Shown here one piece after another: positions 35,566-56,361 of a stretch of DNA of 64,000 bases. The translations under genes were made by a program, and so were the position numbers. The stretch is from Castanea sativa (lineage: Eukaryota > Streptophyta > Magnoliopsida > Fagales > Fagaceae): assembly GCF_040712315.1 (NCBI RefSeq), contig NC_134013.1, positions 91,642,001 to 91,706,000 of the forward strand, read 5' to 3'. Under the pieces are notes generated by a model. The model was not told the origin of the DNA. It did no database searches and saw only the letters and a list, made by a program, of their open reading frames with translations. Each line of letters starts with the position of its first letter. The first letter of the stretch is position 1.

Positions 35566-35670
35566 GTTGTACTGGTTTCATTTTATTTCCTTTGCTTGTT
35601 GTACTCCCTTTTCAGTATGCTTATGATATTCCAGTTGGTTGATGTTTCAAAAAAAAAAGTAGTGATTACA

Positions 35671-38182
35671 ATAATTCCGACACAACTACCACTGTCCACT
35701 GACTGACTAAAGTACTTAAATATATAAATTAATCATAAATGATAACCCCTTGAGACCACAGGTTGCCTGCAACTTATCTAATAACGTGACCTTGACCTTG
35801 ACCTTGACCTTGACCTTCCATTTAATAAAAAATTAATATTATCTAATAACGTGAATAGGAGGGAAGTTAAAAATTAAATGACAAATTTCCATTTCCACCT
35901 TTAGCTTTAGGCTTTAGCCTCTCCTCTTCTCTTGAGCTTTTTCCGTTTTTAATCAATTAATTAATGACTGGAACTGCATGGGGTTTGTCTTTCGTTCATT
36001 TCAATGATATATTCATAAGTTTATTGTCATTCGTATCCAATTGCGCGTTGTCTTCTACTTACTTCCTTTAAATTGAGTCCACTATGACTGCCCTTAGGTT
36101 ACGGTTACCACACAATATTCAACTCTGAATTAATCAATGCTTTCTTTTATTGCTCCATTCTCTCTCTGCCAATTGTAATTGTTTGGGACCTTGTGTCTCC
36201 ATCCAATACCTAACTTTTCTAATTCCATAAAAAAGGTAGGCCCATTGAAACTTTTTAAAAGTCGTCTCACGCCCAAAAAGTTTGTCCCAAATCACAATAG
36301 AGCTATTGTCCTGGACCCACTCTATGCTTATTGAAGATATTATTCATGTGTTTTACTCACATGATTTTTTAGATAACAAAATTTAGCTCCATTAGGTGAA
36401 GTTTGACAATTTTATCATTAAATTATATATTCTTCTTATATTCTACAAGATTGTAAAATTTTTATAAAATTAAAAATCAATGATTGTGTTATTAATAAAT
36501 TATTTAAATTGTAAATTTTTGTAATTTAAAATTATGCATAAAATATAAGCTTATAGGTCATATAGTAAATAATATCCGATTGGTAAAAAATTTTGACATG
36601 AGTATTAAAAGCGTAAAGATTCTAAAAAACGTGTAATCCAACAATTAGATTTTCAGAATATGTAATAATGTTAACAATATTAAGTAAGGTTGTATTCTTA
36701 GGCACTACAACTAATTTTGTAATTAAATTTTGTTCATTTTTAAATTAATCATGTAAAATTTTCAAATATAATATATGTCTTATAAACCGCCATGAAGTGG
36801 AACGGAAGAAATAGCTTCAAATCTAGACTTTGTTCATCACATGGGCACCAGTCTTGCCCAACTTTGAATGGGATGATTAAAACTCATTCCCAAAAGCAAA
36901 TGAGACAAAGATGGGATGAGGGTTAAATATTTGCTTTGAATTAGGTTAAGACAGGTTAGGTATATTGGGGACCTTGACATGATTATATATATAGTATGAT
37001 TTTTTGTCTCTAAACTTTGAGTTTTTAATATCTTTTTCTGTTGAATTATTGAATTTATAGTATTTATATTTTAAGATTTGAAGTGTTTATGGTCTTTAAT
37101 TATTGTATTTTTATGGTTTGAGATGTTTTTGTAACATTGAAACCTGATTTTTTAAGTGTTTTATGAGTTATAATTTAATGTATATAATTTAAATCAAATT
37201 TCAATAAATTATAAAAATAATTACATATATATTTTTTATGATGATGACTGAGTGTATGTCATGCTAGTCAGCTGCCCGCTTCTCGTATAGCAGGGATGTG
37301 TATTAATTTTAAAGTAGATTAGCGCAAGTTCAACTTTTAAAGTAGCAGATCAAGTTGGATGGCAAGTTGAGTCTTTTTTAAACAGCCATAACCCAACCTA
37401 ACCCACCTAGATATATATTCATCTCTTTTTACACTTGATCTCATTTTAATATGAAAAATGAATAATACTTTCCCAACATATTTATAAGCATACATAGTGA
37501 CATAGATATAGTACCCAAAAATATTTTTAAAGAAAAAAGTTAGAAAGTTCTCATAGTTAAAGACCTATGTATTTTGATATATGGAAACATGAGTCAAATC
37601 CTAAATTTTTTCCAATGATTTAAAGATGAAATATAACTTCTTAAATTTCTCTGTAATTAGTAAAATAATTTTTAAAGTTTGTATATTCTATATAACTAAA
37701 GCTAACTTACCCAATTTGCCTAGTCGAAACCGTCAAAATTTTCAACCGATCAACTGTTTTTGGAGGTTGATGGGTTGGTGCCTATTTCAAAAATTTACAA
37801 CCTATTAATGGCAAATTGGTTAAAAAATTTCCCCTTAACTTGTCCAATCTAATACATGCATAGTCCTACTGTATAGTACCACTCAAATCCTCTAGAAGTA
37901 AGAAGATCCTCAAAGAGGATAGAGATGTTTGAAACTTCATTCTGAGATTAAGAGCTTAGATTTTGGAGGAAATGCTTAAATATTTCAAAGAATCAAAGTG
38001 GAAACTAATTTTTTAAGGTGGATACATCTTATTCCATTTTTAATCAATTTTTTGAACCAACCTTTCAATGACGATTCAATTTCCTTAACAAACCAAAAAC
38101 ATAATCATTTTGCTATATATATTATTAACAAGCTAGGAATATTCTCCACAGTATAAAAAAATAAAATTATATCATCAATTTC
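35671..38182. promoter_or_regulatory. Intergenic: original promoter region of gene 1 and 3' flank of gene 2
   Basis: No gene is seen. The first few hundred bases are the sequence that adjoined gene 1 before the LINE arrived, and they contain the W-box array listed separately. The rest (36100-38180) is AT-rich with only short frames, including one 60-residue frame at 37626 with no recognisable product. The right end includes the unoccupied target site of solo LTR copy B (aatta at 38183-38187). Confidence 0.6.
35786..35815 (+). promoter_or_regulatory. Tandem W-box array (TTGACC x4)
   Basis: A hexamer array: GTGACC, then four perfect TTGACC units at 35792, 35798, 35804 and 35810. TTGAC[C/T] is the established WRKY-factor binding core. 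Leaving out the LINE and its duplication, the array would lie about 235-260 bp upstream of the gene 1 ATG; now it is about 6 kb away. It could also be a neutral hexanucleotide repeat. Confidence 0.55.
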
Positions 38183-38277
38183 AATTACAAATTCTGATTC
38201 TTTGCCATGTGAAAACAACATCTCCTATCCAATATAAAGCACGTAGCTCAACATTCAAAATGTAAAAAAGCACACAC

Positions 38278-47293
<9,016 letters not shown>

Positions 47294-48480
47294 TAAGCTT
47301 CAAAACCACAGAATTCTTGGAAGAAAGTTTTGCTGGGTAAGAAAATGATTGAAGGGTTTCAAATGAAGCCCATCTGATAGCACCAACTAAAAAAAGAAAT
47401 CAATACAAAGGCAAAAGCTCTATAATCAAACCTACGACAGTATCAACTATCAACCTCTTGCACAGATTTCCAACCAGCTTACTGATATTTTTTATATAGA
47501 TTAGATAACTCTAGCTGGATACTAAATGAAGGACCACTTGCCATTATCATATATTTCGGAAATTGCTTTTCTTGCCTTCGCGGGATGAAAAATCAATTAG
47601 TAGTTCGGTAAGATTCATTTAAAGAAAGGGCTGAGTGTGTAAAGTCTATTGAACCCCTATAGGCTGTCTATTTTGAACACTTCCAAGTTCGAAGAAAGAG
47701 GCAGTAAATAGATAATTTGGGTTTGAAGAATAGTATAAAAAAACCACAAAATGTCATTTTCGCAGAAAGATTCAAACAAAGCAAGTAGTACGGTGTTGTC
47801 CTTGTCCTATTGATTAAGGCAAAAGATTGAAGTTAAATATGAGGAATGATGATAATAACAATAATTGAAAGTTGTGCCAGAGCAAAACCTGAGGTGACAG
47901 ATGAAATATTAGTTTATATTTTGAAAAAAAAAAAAAAAAACAAGAGATTCGTACAGGTATAAGAGAAGTGGTTAAGGTGCGTTTGAATGTTTAAGCGCTT
48001 GGCTTGGCATTTTTTAAAATGAGTCCAACGATTAAAACATAATAGTATAATAATGGAACAAGAAATGGCCGGCCTGCAAATCAGGATAAGCAGCTGTGTG
48101 TGAACGTTGTGTCGCAATTTTCAAATGTTGGGGTCATTGGACTTGGAGAGCTGGGGAGTACATGTCCTGCACAAGAGGACAATGACACTTGGTGTTAGTG
48201 ATTTGACCAAATTGTGAAATTGTCAACTGTCAAGGGTGGTTGAGTTGGGAAAACTCAATGGGGAATCATTTTAGTGGTCTGACCTTTGACAAACCATTTG
48301 TGGTAATTAAACAATTTTTTACAAGTAGAGGGCTGCCTGCCATGTAATAATATAATATGGAGTCTCACTCCCAGATGGCTGTTTCTATTCATATCAAATC
48401 CCGATATTTTTCATAATTATTGACATGTAAGGTAGAGTAATACATCAATATACTTAAAGATTTCCTCTATTTGATAAAAT
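47294..48480. promoter_or_regulatory. 5' flank of gene 2
   Basis: No gene here. This is the presumed leader and promoter of gene 2. TTGAC-type cores occur singly (for example ttgacc near 48203 and tgacctttgac near 48281) but not in the tandem array seen upstream of gene 1. A small frame at 47914-48117 has no recognisable product. Confidence 0.45.
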
Positions 48481-48509
48481 AAAATAAATTTTTTTTTATT
48501 TTAGACTAT

Positions 48510-49280
48510 TACTTTTACAAAACATCCACGTCAATTTATCTATTATACATCTTTTTTTTTTAATTATTCTCCTCACTTTTTCTATTATTTCTCACCTACC
48601 CCACCTGCCCAATACTCATCATTTGCATCTGTCTGTAGAATTCTTTTGTCTGTTCCTGGAATCTGCAAAGGGGGGGTTTTTCTTCCTCTTCTTCAGCATC
48701 TTCTTCTTTCTTCTTCTTCTCCTTCTCCTTCTTCTTTTTTCAATTTCGGTTTGATTATTTATATGAATTTGTATATGGGTTTGATGAATTTGGATCTAGA
48801 TTTAGAACGATTTTGATGATTTTGTGGTGTGTCCGTGATGATTTTGGGTTGGGTTTCCCGGTGAGTTTTGATTGATTTTGAGTTGGGTTTTCTAGTGGGT
48901 TTGTCTTGATTTTGAGTTGGGTTTTCTAATTACTTTTTCTGTTGATTTTGGGTTAATTTTCTGTGCTAGGTTGTGGTGTTTAGTGGTTATTTTTTGCTTC
49001 CTTCTTCCTATTCTGCCGCGCTAGGTTGTCGTAGACGTTGGGAAGCTGCTGACTATTGTAGAGGAGAGAGAAAAATTAAATAAATAAATCATCTGCACAA
49101 TAAACATTAATCATGCATATATAAACAGTTCCTATTCATTGCAAGTCTGTTGTGTATATTTGCACATTTTTATAAAGACTGATATGGGTATTTTTTGGGT
49201 TAAAATGTGCAAAATTGAGCATTTTTTGCATTTTACACATTTTTTGCAATCACTGATGTGGTTGCTCTAATGTTGGAATT
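48510..49280. mobile_element. Possible MITE or Mutator-like non-autonomous element
   Basis: The left edge carries aaaacatCCACGTCAattta and the right edge, read in reverse, gcaaCCACATCAgtgat, a weak inverted match. Between them are a CT-rich tract (48680-48740) and loose repeats of 'gattttgagttgggttttc' (48835-48925). No transposase. Boundaries and class are uncertain. Confidence 0.3.
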
Positions 49281-49288
49281 GATCCATA

Positions 49289-49292
<4 letters not shown>

Positions 49293-49346
<54 letters not shown>
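49293..49346. repeat. (AT)27 microsatellite
   Basis: 54 bases of pure AT alternation, followed by AT-rich non-coding DNA up to about 50260 with no gene seen. Confidence 0.95.
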
Positions 49347-49348
<2 letters not shown>

Positions 49349-50284
49349 GAAAAAAAAGGGCACTATGGAGGCAGCACTATGTGACTAAATGCTAAAAAAA
49401 GCACTTTGGTGGGCAAGACTTGCAGGAAAAGGGCCATATCTTGAAGTGATTGATAAAAGCTTTGGTGGGCAAGACTTTTACACATGGTGCAATTCTAACA
49501 AGCTTCCGAGTATTCTCATTAAGAATGCTAAATGCTATAATTACTAAATTTTAGTATCAAATTTGTAAAAAACACCAAAACAAAAGGTTACAACAAACAT
49601 GCTAAACTTAAAAAAAAATACAATCTGAGCTACAATGAGCTTTCATCTTTGAAAGCTAACTGTAGCTCCAATCTTAAAAAAAGAGTTATTATTATTTTAA
49701 TGCTTGTGGTGGAAAAGGTGATTTGTGTAATTTTTTATTATTATTTTAATAAGTAGTTTATATTATTTTAAACGAAATAGTATAAAAATAGAATCTTTGA
49801 TGTTAGATATATTGTACAATGAGTTGTTAAAATTGATAAAGTGGCTTTTTGAGATATTAAATGCTTAATTTTTTGAGATCCTTGACGAGAATGCTCTCCA
49901 AAGAATGTGATATATGGGAGAATGATCATTTAGATGGGTTGACTTTCACTTAACATATAGAAAATTGCACATAATTCATAATTTCATAGCAACTTACCAA
50001 GCTTCTAAGTGACAGTCCCCCATGAACAGGTTGTTCAAATCTTTGAATGGTAAGATGATGATGGCTTGAAAAAGAGAGAGATTGAGGAGCACTTTCTTTG
50101 GTCACTGCACATAAGCACCACATATTTGTTTTGACCTTTGAATATTCTATAGAACGTTGCAATTTATTCTTGCAAGCCCTTTGAAGCCAAAACTAGCAGC
50201 CCGAATGGTCCAAGACATGTAATGTAATATTAGAGTTCACTCATTAAATTCATAATAAAGTCTACCTTAGGCTCCGTTCGGGAG

Positions 50285-50480
50285 TTCATAAGGGAATGGA
50301 ATGGAATGGTCATTAAAGAAATGGAATGGAATAGAATGGATTTAGTAGGGAAAGAAATGGAATGGAATGGAATTAAAAAATCTTGATTTGATGTTTTAAA
50401 GTAAAGGAAAGGAATGGAATGGAATGGAATGTAAGTAATATTGTTTAGAAGTGACATTGGAAGGAATAGAATGGAATGGA
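50285..50480. repeat. (GGAAT)n subterminal repeats of the Harbinger element
   Basis: Many copies of ggaatggaat in loose tandem, interrupted twice. This is the subterminal zone next to the left end of the transposon. Confidence 0.8.
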
Positions 50481-50756
50481 ATTATTTTATAATAACATTA
50501 CTATTATACCCCTCATTTTAAAGTACATAAAAGATTATTCTAGTTTAGGGGGGAAAATTTTATTGTTGCTAAAAATCAAGTTCTGTATATTTCTAAGTTG
50601 TAAAGCAATTAACGCATCACATATTTATTTTCAACAAAATAAACATCGTCTAAAAATGCAAACTATTATCTCACACTTGTAATGAGTCTTGTCAAAACAA
50701 GACCAAATAACAAAATAAAGCAAATCTAAAATTGGCAAAGAAATCTCACACTTTTT

Positions 50757-51761
50757 TTAATTTTTAGGCCTAGATATCAGTGTCAATAGGACACATTTAC
50801 GCTCATGATCTGGGCAACTAAAAAACATTTTCTTATACATTGGATTTTCCATAAAAAATATGTAGGCCTCAGTCTTTGATATTGGATCCAAGTCCAATAT
50901 GCCCAAAGCTGCATGAATTTCTGCTCCATATGACTTTGAAAAACACTTTGTCATAACCTCAGTCGCCCTATCAATTGCCATTGATACATTATTAAATGAA
51001 TGGAAAATTACATTCCTAAGTTCATCATCTTCTACTAGTCTTCTTTTCTTGCTTTTAGAAGACACTGCATCTTATGATGACACTCGAGAACGTACAATGT
51101 TAATTTATGGTGACCTCTGGTCATCTTCGACTTCAAAATTCTCCAAAGAAACTTCATTTTGGGATACCAAATTATCAATCTCATCAATAATGGTCGATGC
51201 AGCATACCTAACACGTTTCTCTTTTGCAGTTTCAGCATAATCACCTTTTGCTCTATCTTTAGCCCAAAGTTGTGCCATCTTAGAGTAGTTGGGCATAGGT
51301 GTTGTCATCCACTTCTTGGTTGCAAGTTTAGACTGTTACAAACAAAGGAAAATGTTAATACAACAAATATATAATTATGTACTATAAAATTAAACTAACA
51401 AAAAATGGGAATTTACCGCTATGAGTGGTTCCCAAACTTCTGGTTCAACTGTCCGTATATTTAAAGAATCATTCCATCCAAAACCACTCAATCCATATTT
51501 AAATATGTTATAGCATTCATGAAAATTCTTTTTCAGTGTCTTTTGTCAATTTTTCAACTTATCCTTGTTAATCTTCATGTGAAATTTTTTGACCAACTCT
51601 TTCACCATGTCATTATATGTCTTAGAGGTAAAAGTTTCATTAACTCTACCACCTATGATCACTTGATGTAAAAAACCATCCACTAAAGCATCATCCATAA
51701 CACTATTCCATTGTACTTCTTTGCTTGGGTCTCTACCATTCTTCTTTGATATCTTGCCCAT
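50757..51761 (-). pseudogene. Harbinger ORF1: Myb/SANT-like (L10-interacting-Myb-type) protein
   Basis: ATG at 51761 begins MGKISKKNGRD, then VQWNSVMDDALVDGFLHQV and FHMKINKDKLKN, the trihelix/Myb-like pattern of the DNA-binding partner of plant Harbinger transposases. A stop at 51546 lies in the domain. A second exon begins after an intron (donor at about 51415, acceptor at about 51336) with MTTPMPNYSKMAQLW and acidic stretches. The C-terminus (51065-50757) contains IHAALGILDLDPISKTEAYIF. The family protein recruits transposase to element ends. At least one stop and one shift are visible. Confidence 0.75.
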
Positions 51762-51935
51762 GCTATAATTAATAGGACAAAAAACACAAATAAAATAATG
51801 TGTAGATATTGATATTAATGATCAAGAGATAGAGAGTAATATCAAACTGAAAAGGGAAATTTGCAAAACATTTAGGTCTAAGTGATTTAAATATAACAAT
51901 CTTAAACAACATTATAACAATAAACCCAAAAGCTA

Positions 51936-53200
51936 TCACATTCGGACATAGTTTTGCCACATGGCTGATGCTATAAAATCTCTTATAATATCTCCTTGCC
52001 TAGCATTTTCATCATCTTCTCTTGGAGTGGGGGCCACATGTCCACGATGAGAATGTAAAACCTCTTCATCAACTTCAACAATAAGCCTTTCATCAGGATC
52101 GACACCCATTAAATAGTTATGAAATATACAACATGATAAAATGATTTCATTTTGTGTGTCAACATAATAAGTAGGCTCTATAGTACTTGCTATGATAGGA
52201 AATCTTTTTTTCAGTACATCAAATGCTCTTTTAATGGCATTGCGTATTAATACATGTCACAAATCAAACAATTCTTTAGTATTTTCAGGGGGACAAATAG
52301 AGTATTCTTTTAAATGGTAACGCATTCCCTTATAAGGTGCAATCAGACGACTTCTATTCATGTATCCCACATCAACAAGATAATATTTACCTAATAAATA
52401 ATAACAATCATTAATTATATACTACAAATTTTTTAATTATAAAGAATACACCCTAATACGTATTTGAATTAAATTTACCTTGTGAAATTTTCAAGTTATC
52501 ATTTCTAGTTAAAGCACTCTTTATTATTCTCGAATCTGAAGTAGTTCCTTCCCAACCTGGTAATACGTATGTACATTTTAAATCAAATGAGCATGCCGCC
52601 AACACATTTTGTGCTGTGTAACCTTTTCTACCCTGATATCTTGGTGCATCCTCATTAGACACTTTGACACGAACATGTGTTCCATCAAGTGCCCCAATAC
52701 AATTGTGAGATTAACATTATCTCTCAAAAACATTTACCTTAAAATATATTTGTACTAAACTACTATCAAATATAAATTATATGCATGATATATTTACCTT
52801 AAAATATGGGTTGAACCAACTACTCTGTAGTATTTCAAGTGGCACTTGGATTCCATCAGGTTGTCGAAGGAATTGATCCTCTAACATAATTATTGATCTT
52901 AACACATTATGAAAATGACAACTAATGGTTTCATCGGAACGACAAAAAAATAAGGAAATTGTACGAGTCGTCACATTATGTGATAGCATGTGAAGAAACT
53001 TGCCAACTTGCTCTTCAACTATGGAACACTGTGTGTCTTGAAGATCACCATCTCTCCGCAAAATGTCACACAAACCTTGAAAAGCTTGTGGACCCATGCA
53101 TATTACATCATAGCATTTTTCACTATTCTTAAGTCAAGACATTATTTCATCAAGAACTTTTTGTCTTTCTATGGTTGATTATGTAGAAATGTGGGGAACA
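51936..53200 (-). pseudogene. Harbinger transposase (HARBI1-like DDE nuclease)
   Basis: Minus-strand exons read NSEKCYDVICMGPQAFQGLC with helix-turn-helix-like sequence, then CIGALDGTHVRVKV (first catalytic Asp) and GWEGTTSDSRI (second Asp). After an intron of about 90 bp (52391-52478) comes KYYLVDVGYMNRSRLIAPY. The third acidic residue is lost: the family reads IERxFG, here NAIKRAFDVLKKRFPI, so Glu is Lys. A TGA four codons before it replaces an expected Arg, and another TGA lies near 53133. It ends near 51936. No active transposase is possible from this copy. Confidence 0.82.
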
Positions 53201-53210
53201 CGTCTTTTTA

Positions 53211-54260
53211 GTCATTTCCTTTAATGGATAATGTAACACAAATAACAGCATATAGCATGAACCAAGACCAATTTTCGCATAAAGTCCGAAAAAATTACGG
53301 TCTTAATTATCTCATCATTTAAATCCATCTAAGTAAAAAAAATAGTTACGTTATCAGTCCAACGTAGAAAATTATGAGCACATGTTCTAAAAAAATAGTT
53401 ACGTTATTAGTCTAACTAATTATCAATGAGTTACAACTAAGCTAAAAATAAAACTGTTAAACTATAAACATTAATTTTGTTTGGGATTCAAAGTGTTAAA
53501 TTATAACATTATCTCTCAAAGTACACGTACATTAATGTCTTTGAGAGATAAACTGTAACATTATCCCTCAAAGTACATTATTTGTTAGAGTAGACGTACA
53601 CTAGCAATTAGAAAAGTTAAAATATAACATTATCTCTCAAAGACTAATAATACATTCATAATTTTGTTGCACAGTAGACCCATAACTCAAACATATTATA
53701 TTAAGGTATTCAGACTTAATTTTAAATTCAAAAACTAATAGTCTAATGATTTGATTTGTTGCACTATAGATCAATATGTTTTAGGCAAGTAGGTAGTTGG
53801 GTACACTAGCATTCATTAACACAAAAGACAATGATAGGAATTTTTTGATAATCTACGAGTATAGGAATTAAAGCACACATAATAGACTTAATTTAGTTTA
53901 GCATTATTGTCTACCCAACTCTATCGTCTACTTATTTGATTAAAACTAATGAACTTAATTCAACCACTAATAAGTAATATTGATAAGGATCCTACATGTT
54001 CTAGCATGTTCTCTATTGCCTACCCAAAGCTTTTATTGTGAGAGAGAGCACAATTTGTCCATCTTTTGGAACTACCTACAAATTTTCCTTGTACTTACTG
54101 CTGCACTTTTATGGCATGGGTCTTAAATGTAGTTGTACATGTACTTGTCTTGTCTGCGCAACACATACATAAAAAAGTAACAATCTCCCCACCATAGGAG
54201 AAATATATATACATATTTCAAAGAAAGACATTTGGTTGCTTGGTTTGGTAAAACTAAAAG
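53211..54260. other. Intergenic, AT-rich; 5' flank of the glycosylase-like gene
   Basis: No gene seen. The phrase 'ataacattatctctcaaag' recurs near 53500, 53550 and 53620, a degenerate local repeat. The last 200 bp before 54261 are the likely promoter; tatatatac at 54205 could act as a TATA element. Confidence 0.5.
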
Positions 54261-56361
54261 ATGAGTAGTGGTGGGGTGGTGGTGTTAGAGTTGCCACTGG
54301 GGGCAGCGGAGGAGAGTTTTGAACTGGAGGAAGCAGTGTGTAGCCATGGACTGTTCATGATGCCACCTAATCAGTGGGACCCCGTTTCCAAGACACTTCT
54401 CCGCCCACTCCGTCTTGGTCTTGGAGATTCAGATTCAGAATCAGTGATGGTCCGTATTTCTCAACACCAGTGGGCCCCTCGCTCACTCCATGTCCGCGTT
54501 TACTGCCACAACTCTCCCAGTCTCTCCCGACAACATCGAGAATCAGTGCTGGCTCAGGTGTCACGAATGCGGCGTTTGTCTGAAGATGAGGAGAGAGCTG
54601 TGAGAGAGTTCCGAAATATGTACGACAAGAAGAAGGAGAGCAGCTTTGTGGGCAGGGTGTTTAGGTCTCCTACCTTGTTTGAAGACATGGTCAAGTGCAT
54701 GCTCCTCTGCAACTGCCAGTCAGTCTCTTTCTCTCTCTATCTCTCTCTTTACTACTTCCAGTTTGCTATGTATATATATTCATATGCTTTCATTTCCCAT
54801 ACCTGCCAACTGTTTGACATTATGCCTTCCCATTCGTGTCGATTAATGACCTCTACTATGTAAGTACTAATAAGTACTAGTACTAACTCATATCTCACTC
54901 TTTACCAAAAATGATATCATAGTACGTATGGATTCACATTCACATTCACCCCCCCTAATCTGCTACTACTACTACTATATACTCACAACTTTTCCCAATT
55001 TTAGAAACCATACTATACACTCCTCTTATATATCTTGGACCATAGATATGACTCTTTTGACAAAGAGAGTAAAAACTTCAAAATCACTGGTCTTTTTCTT
55101 TTTAGTAACTAGACCACTAGATTCGCTAAGCTAACACTATTAAGACTTCAATAGGTGGTCCAGGACTTTAAGCATGGCTAGAGCACTTTGTGAGCTTCAG
55201 TTGGAACTGCAGCCTCAATCATCCAGTCTGTTATTTGTGGCTGATTCTGCAGCTGCTGCTGCAAGTACCAACTTTAATACCCCAAAACCCGATAAGGACC
55301 ACTTCATTCCCAACACACCCATACCACGAGAGTCCAAGGTTTCAACGAATTTTACAAATTCTGGGTCTATCAAAGCAGACTGTGTTCCAGCTGATATTGT
55401 ACGCGATGATGATGATTATTCATATCTATACTGCAAAACTTGTCAGGCTGCGGACGAACCACACAACATTGCTTCTGACAATGATACCATTGGAAATTTT
55501 CCTAGCCCAACAGAATTAGCAAACCTTGATGAAGGCTTTCTGGCTTCAAGATGCAATCTTGGGTATAGAGCAAGTCGCATTTTGAAACTTGCCCGGGATA
55601 TTGCTGAAGGCAGGATTCAACTAACACAACTTGAAGAGGCCAGTATAGGAGCAAGCTTTTCCAAATCCAGCAACTACGATAAGTTGGCTAAACAGTTGAA
55701 AGAAATTGATGGATTTGGTGCTTTTACATGTGCCAATGTGCTTATGTGCATGGGATATTACCATGTCATTCCAACAGATTCTGAAACTATTCGGCATCTA
55801 AGAAAGGTACCCTTTTGGTTCTTCCTCATGCTTTTGTCATTGCTACCGTTGAAAAACTAAACATATGAATATGATTGACGTTTTCTTAATGCAGGTCCAT
55901 GCAAGATATTCCACCGTTCAAACGGTACAGAGAGATATTGAATGTGTATATGGGAAGTATGCGCCATTTCAGTTCTTGGCCTACTGGTGTGTATATATAT
56001 CATACAAATGAGTAATTCTTAAGTACATTCCGAGTACCGAGAATGGTGCTCTACCATTGTGAATGTGAAAAGAGAGAGCACCATTTTTCTTTGCTTTGAA
56101 AATACCTAAGAATTTTCCTATACGAATAGTATAATTCCGTATCAAATACTATCTTCTTCATATTTTTCTTTTAACATCTTTGTAATTCTCGTCAGCTAAT
56201 TTTGCTACTTAATATCTCCTTTTATTAGGTCTGAACTCTGGCACTTCTATGAAAAGACGTTTGGGAAGCTAAGCGAAATGCCATGCTCTGATTATAAACT
56301 AATCACTGCCAGTAATATGGGAAGCACAAGTAGTACAAAAAAGAGGAAGAAAAAATGCTGA
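54261..56361 (+). CDS. HhH-GPD DNA glycosylase-like protein (444 aa)
   Basis: Four exons, 54261-54718, 55155-55806, 55895-55986 and 56229-56361, joined at GT/AG sites, total 1335 nt, in one frame (444 residues plus stop). The N-terminus (VLELPLGAAEESFELEEAVC, then HGLFMMPPNQWDP) and FRSPTLFEDMVKCMLLCNCQW match a plant group annotated as HhH-GPD base-excision-repair proteins. The helix-hairpin-helix is LKEIDGFGAFTCANVLMCMG (exon 2 end), and PTDSETIRHLRK supplies an Asp at the position of the glycosylase catalytic Asp. No Fe-S cluster cysteines follow and no EndoIII-type catalytic Lys is evident at the hairpin. The tail is Lys/Arg-rich (STKKRKKKC), possibly a nuclear signal. Base specificity cannot be told from sequence. 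Confidence 0.85.

Larger units (their letters stand above)
29874..35656 (+). mobile_element. Full-length L1-type LINE between gene 1 and its promoter
   Basis: A 5.8-kb plus-strand non-LTR element flanked by a perfect 14-bp target duplication, aagtagtgattaca, at 29860-29873 and 35657-35670. It ends in a short A run (35649-35656). It carries ORF1 (nucleic-acid binding) and ORF2 (endonuclease, reverse transcriptase, zf-RVT, RNase H). The full length and the intact duplication indicate a genuine target-primed insertion without 5' truncation. It lies head-to-head with gene 1, 114 bp from its ATG. Confidence 0.95.
50267..53210 (-). mobile_element. PIF/Harbinger DNA transposon, defective
   Basis: The left end is tta|GGCTCCGTTCGGG at 50267-50282, a Harbinger-type terminus next to a TTA target. 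It is followed by a subterminal (ggaat)n array to about 50480. Two minus-strand genes follow, a Myb/SANT-like protein (51761-50757) and an HARBI1-like nuclease (about 53200-51936), the usual two-gene content. No matching right terminus (ccgaacggagcc) was found up to 54260, so the right end is probably lost. No downstream target duplication could be checked. Confidence 0.75.

Noticed and set aside
50285..50480. (GGAAT)n as centromeric satellite
   Set aside because: The array is under 200 bp and directly inside a Harbinger terminus.
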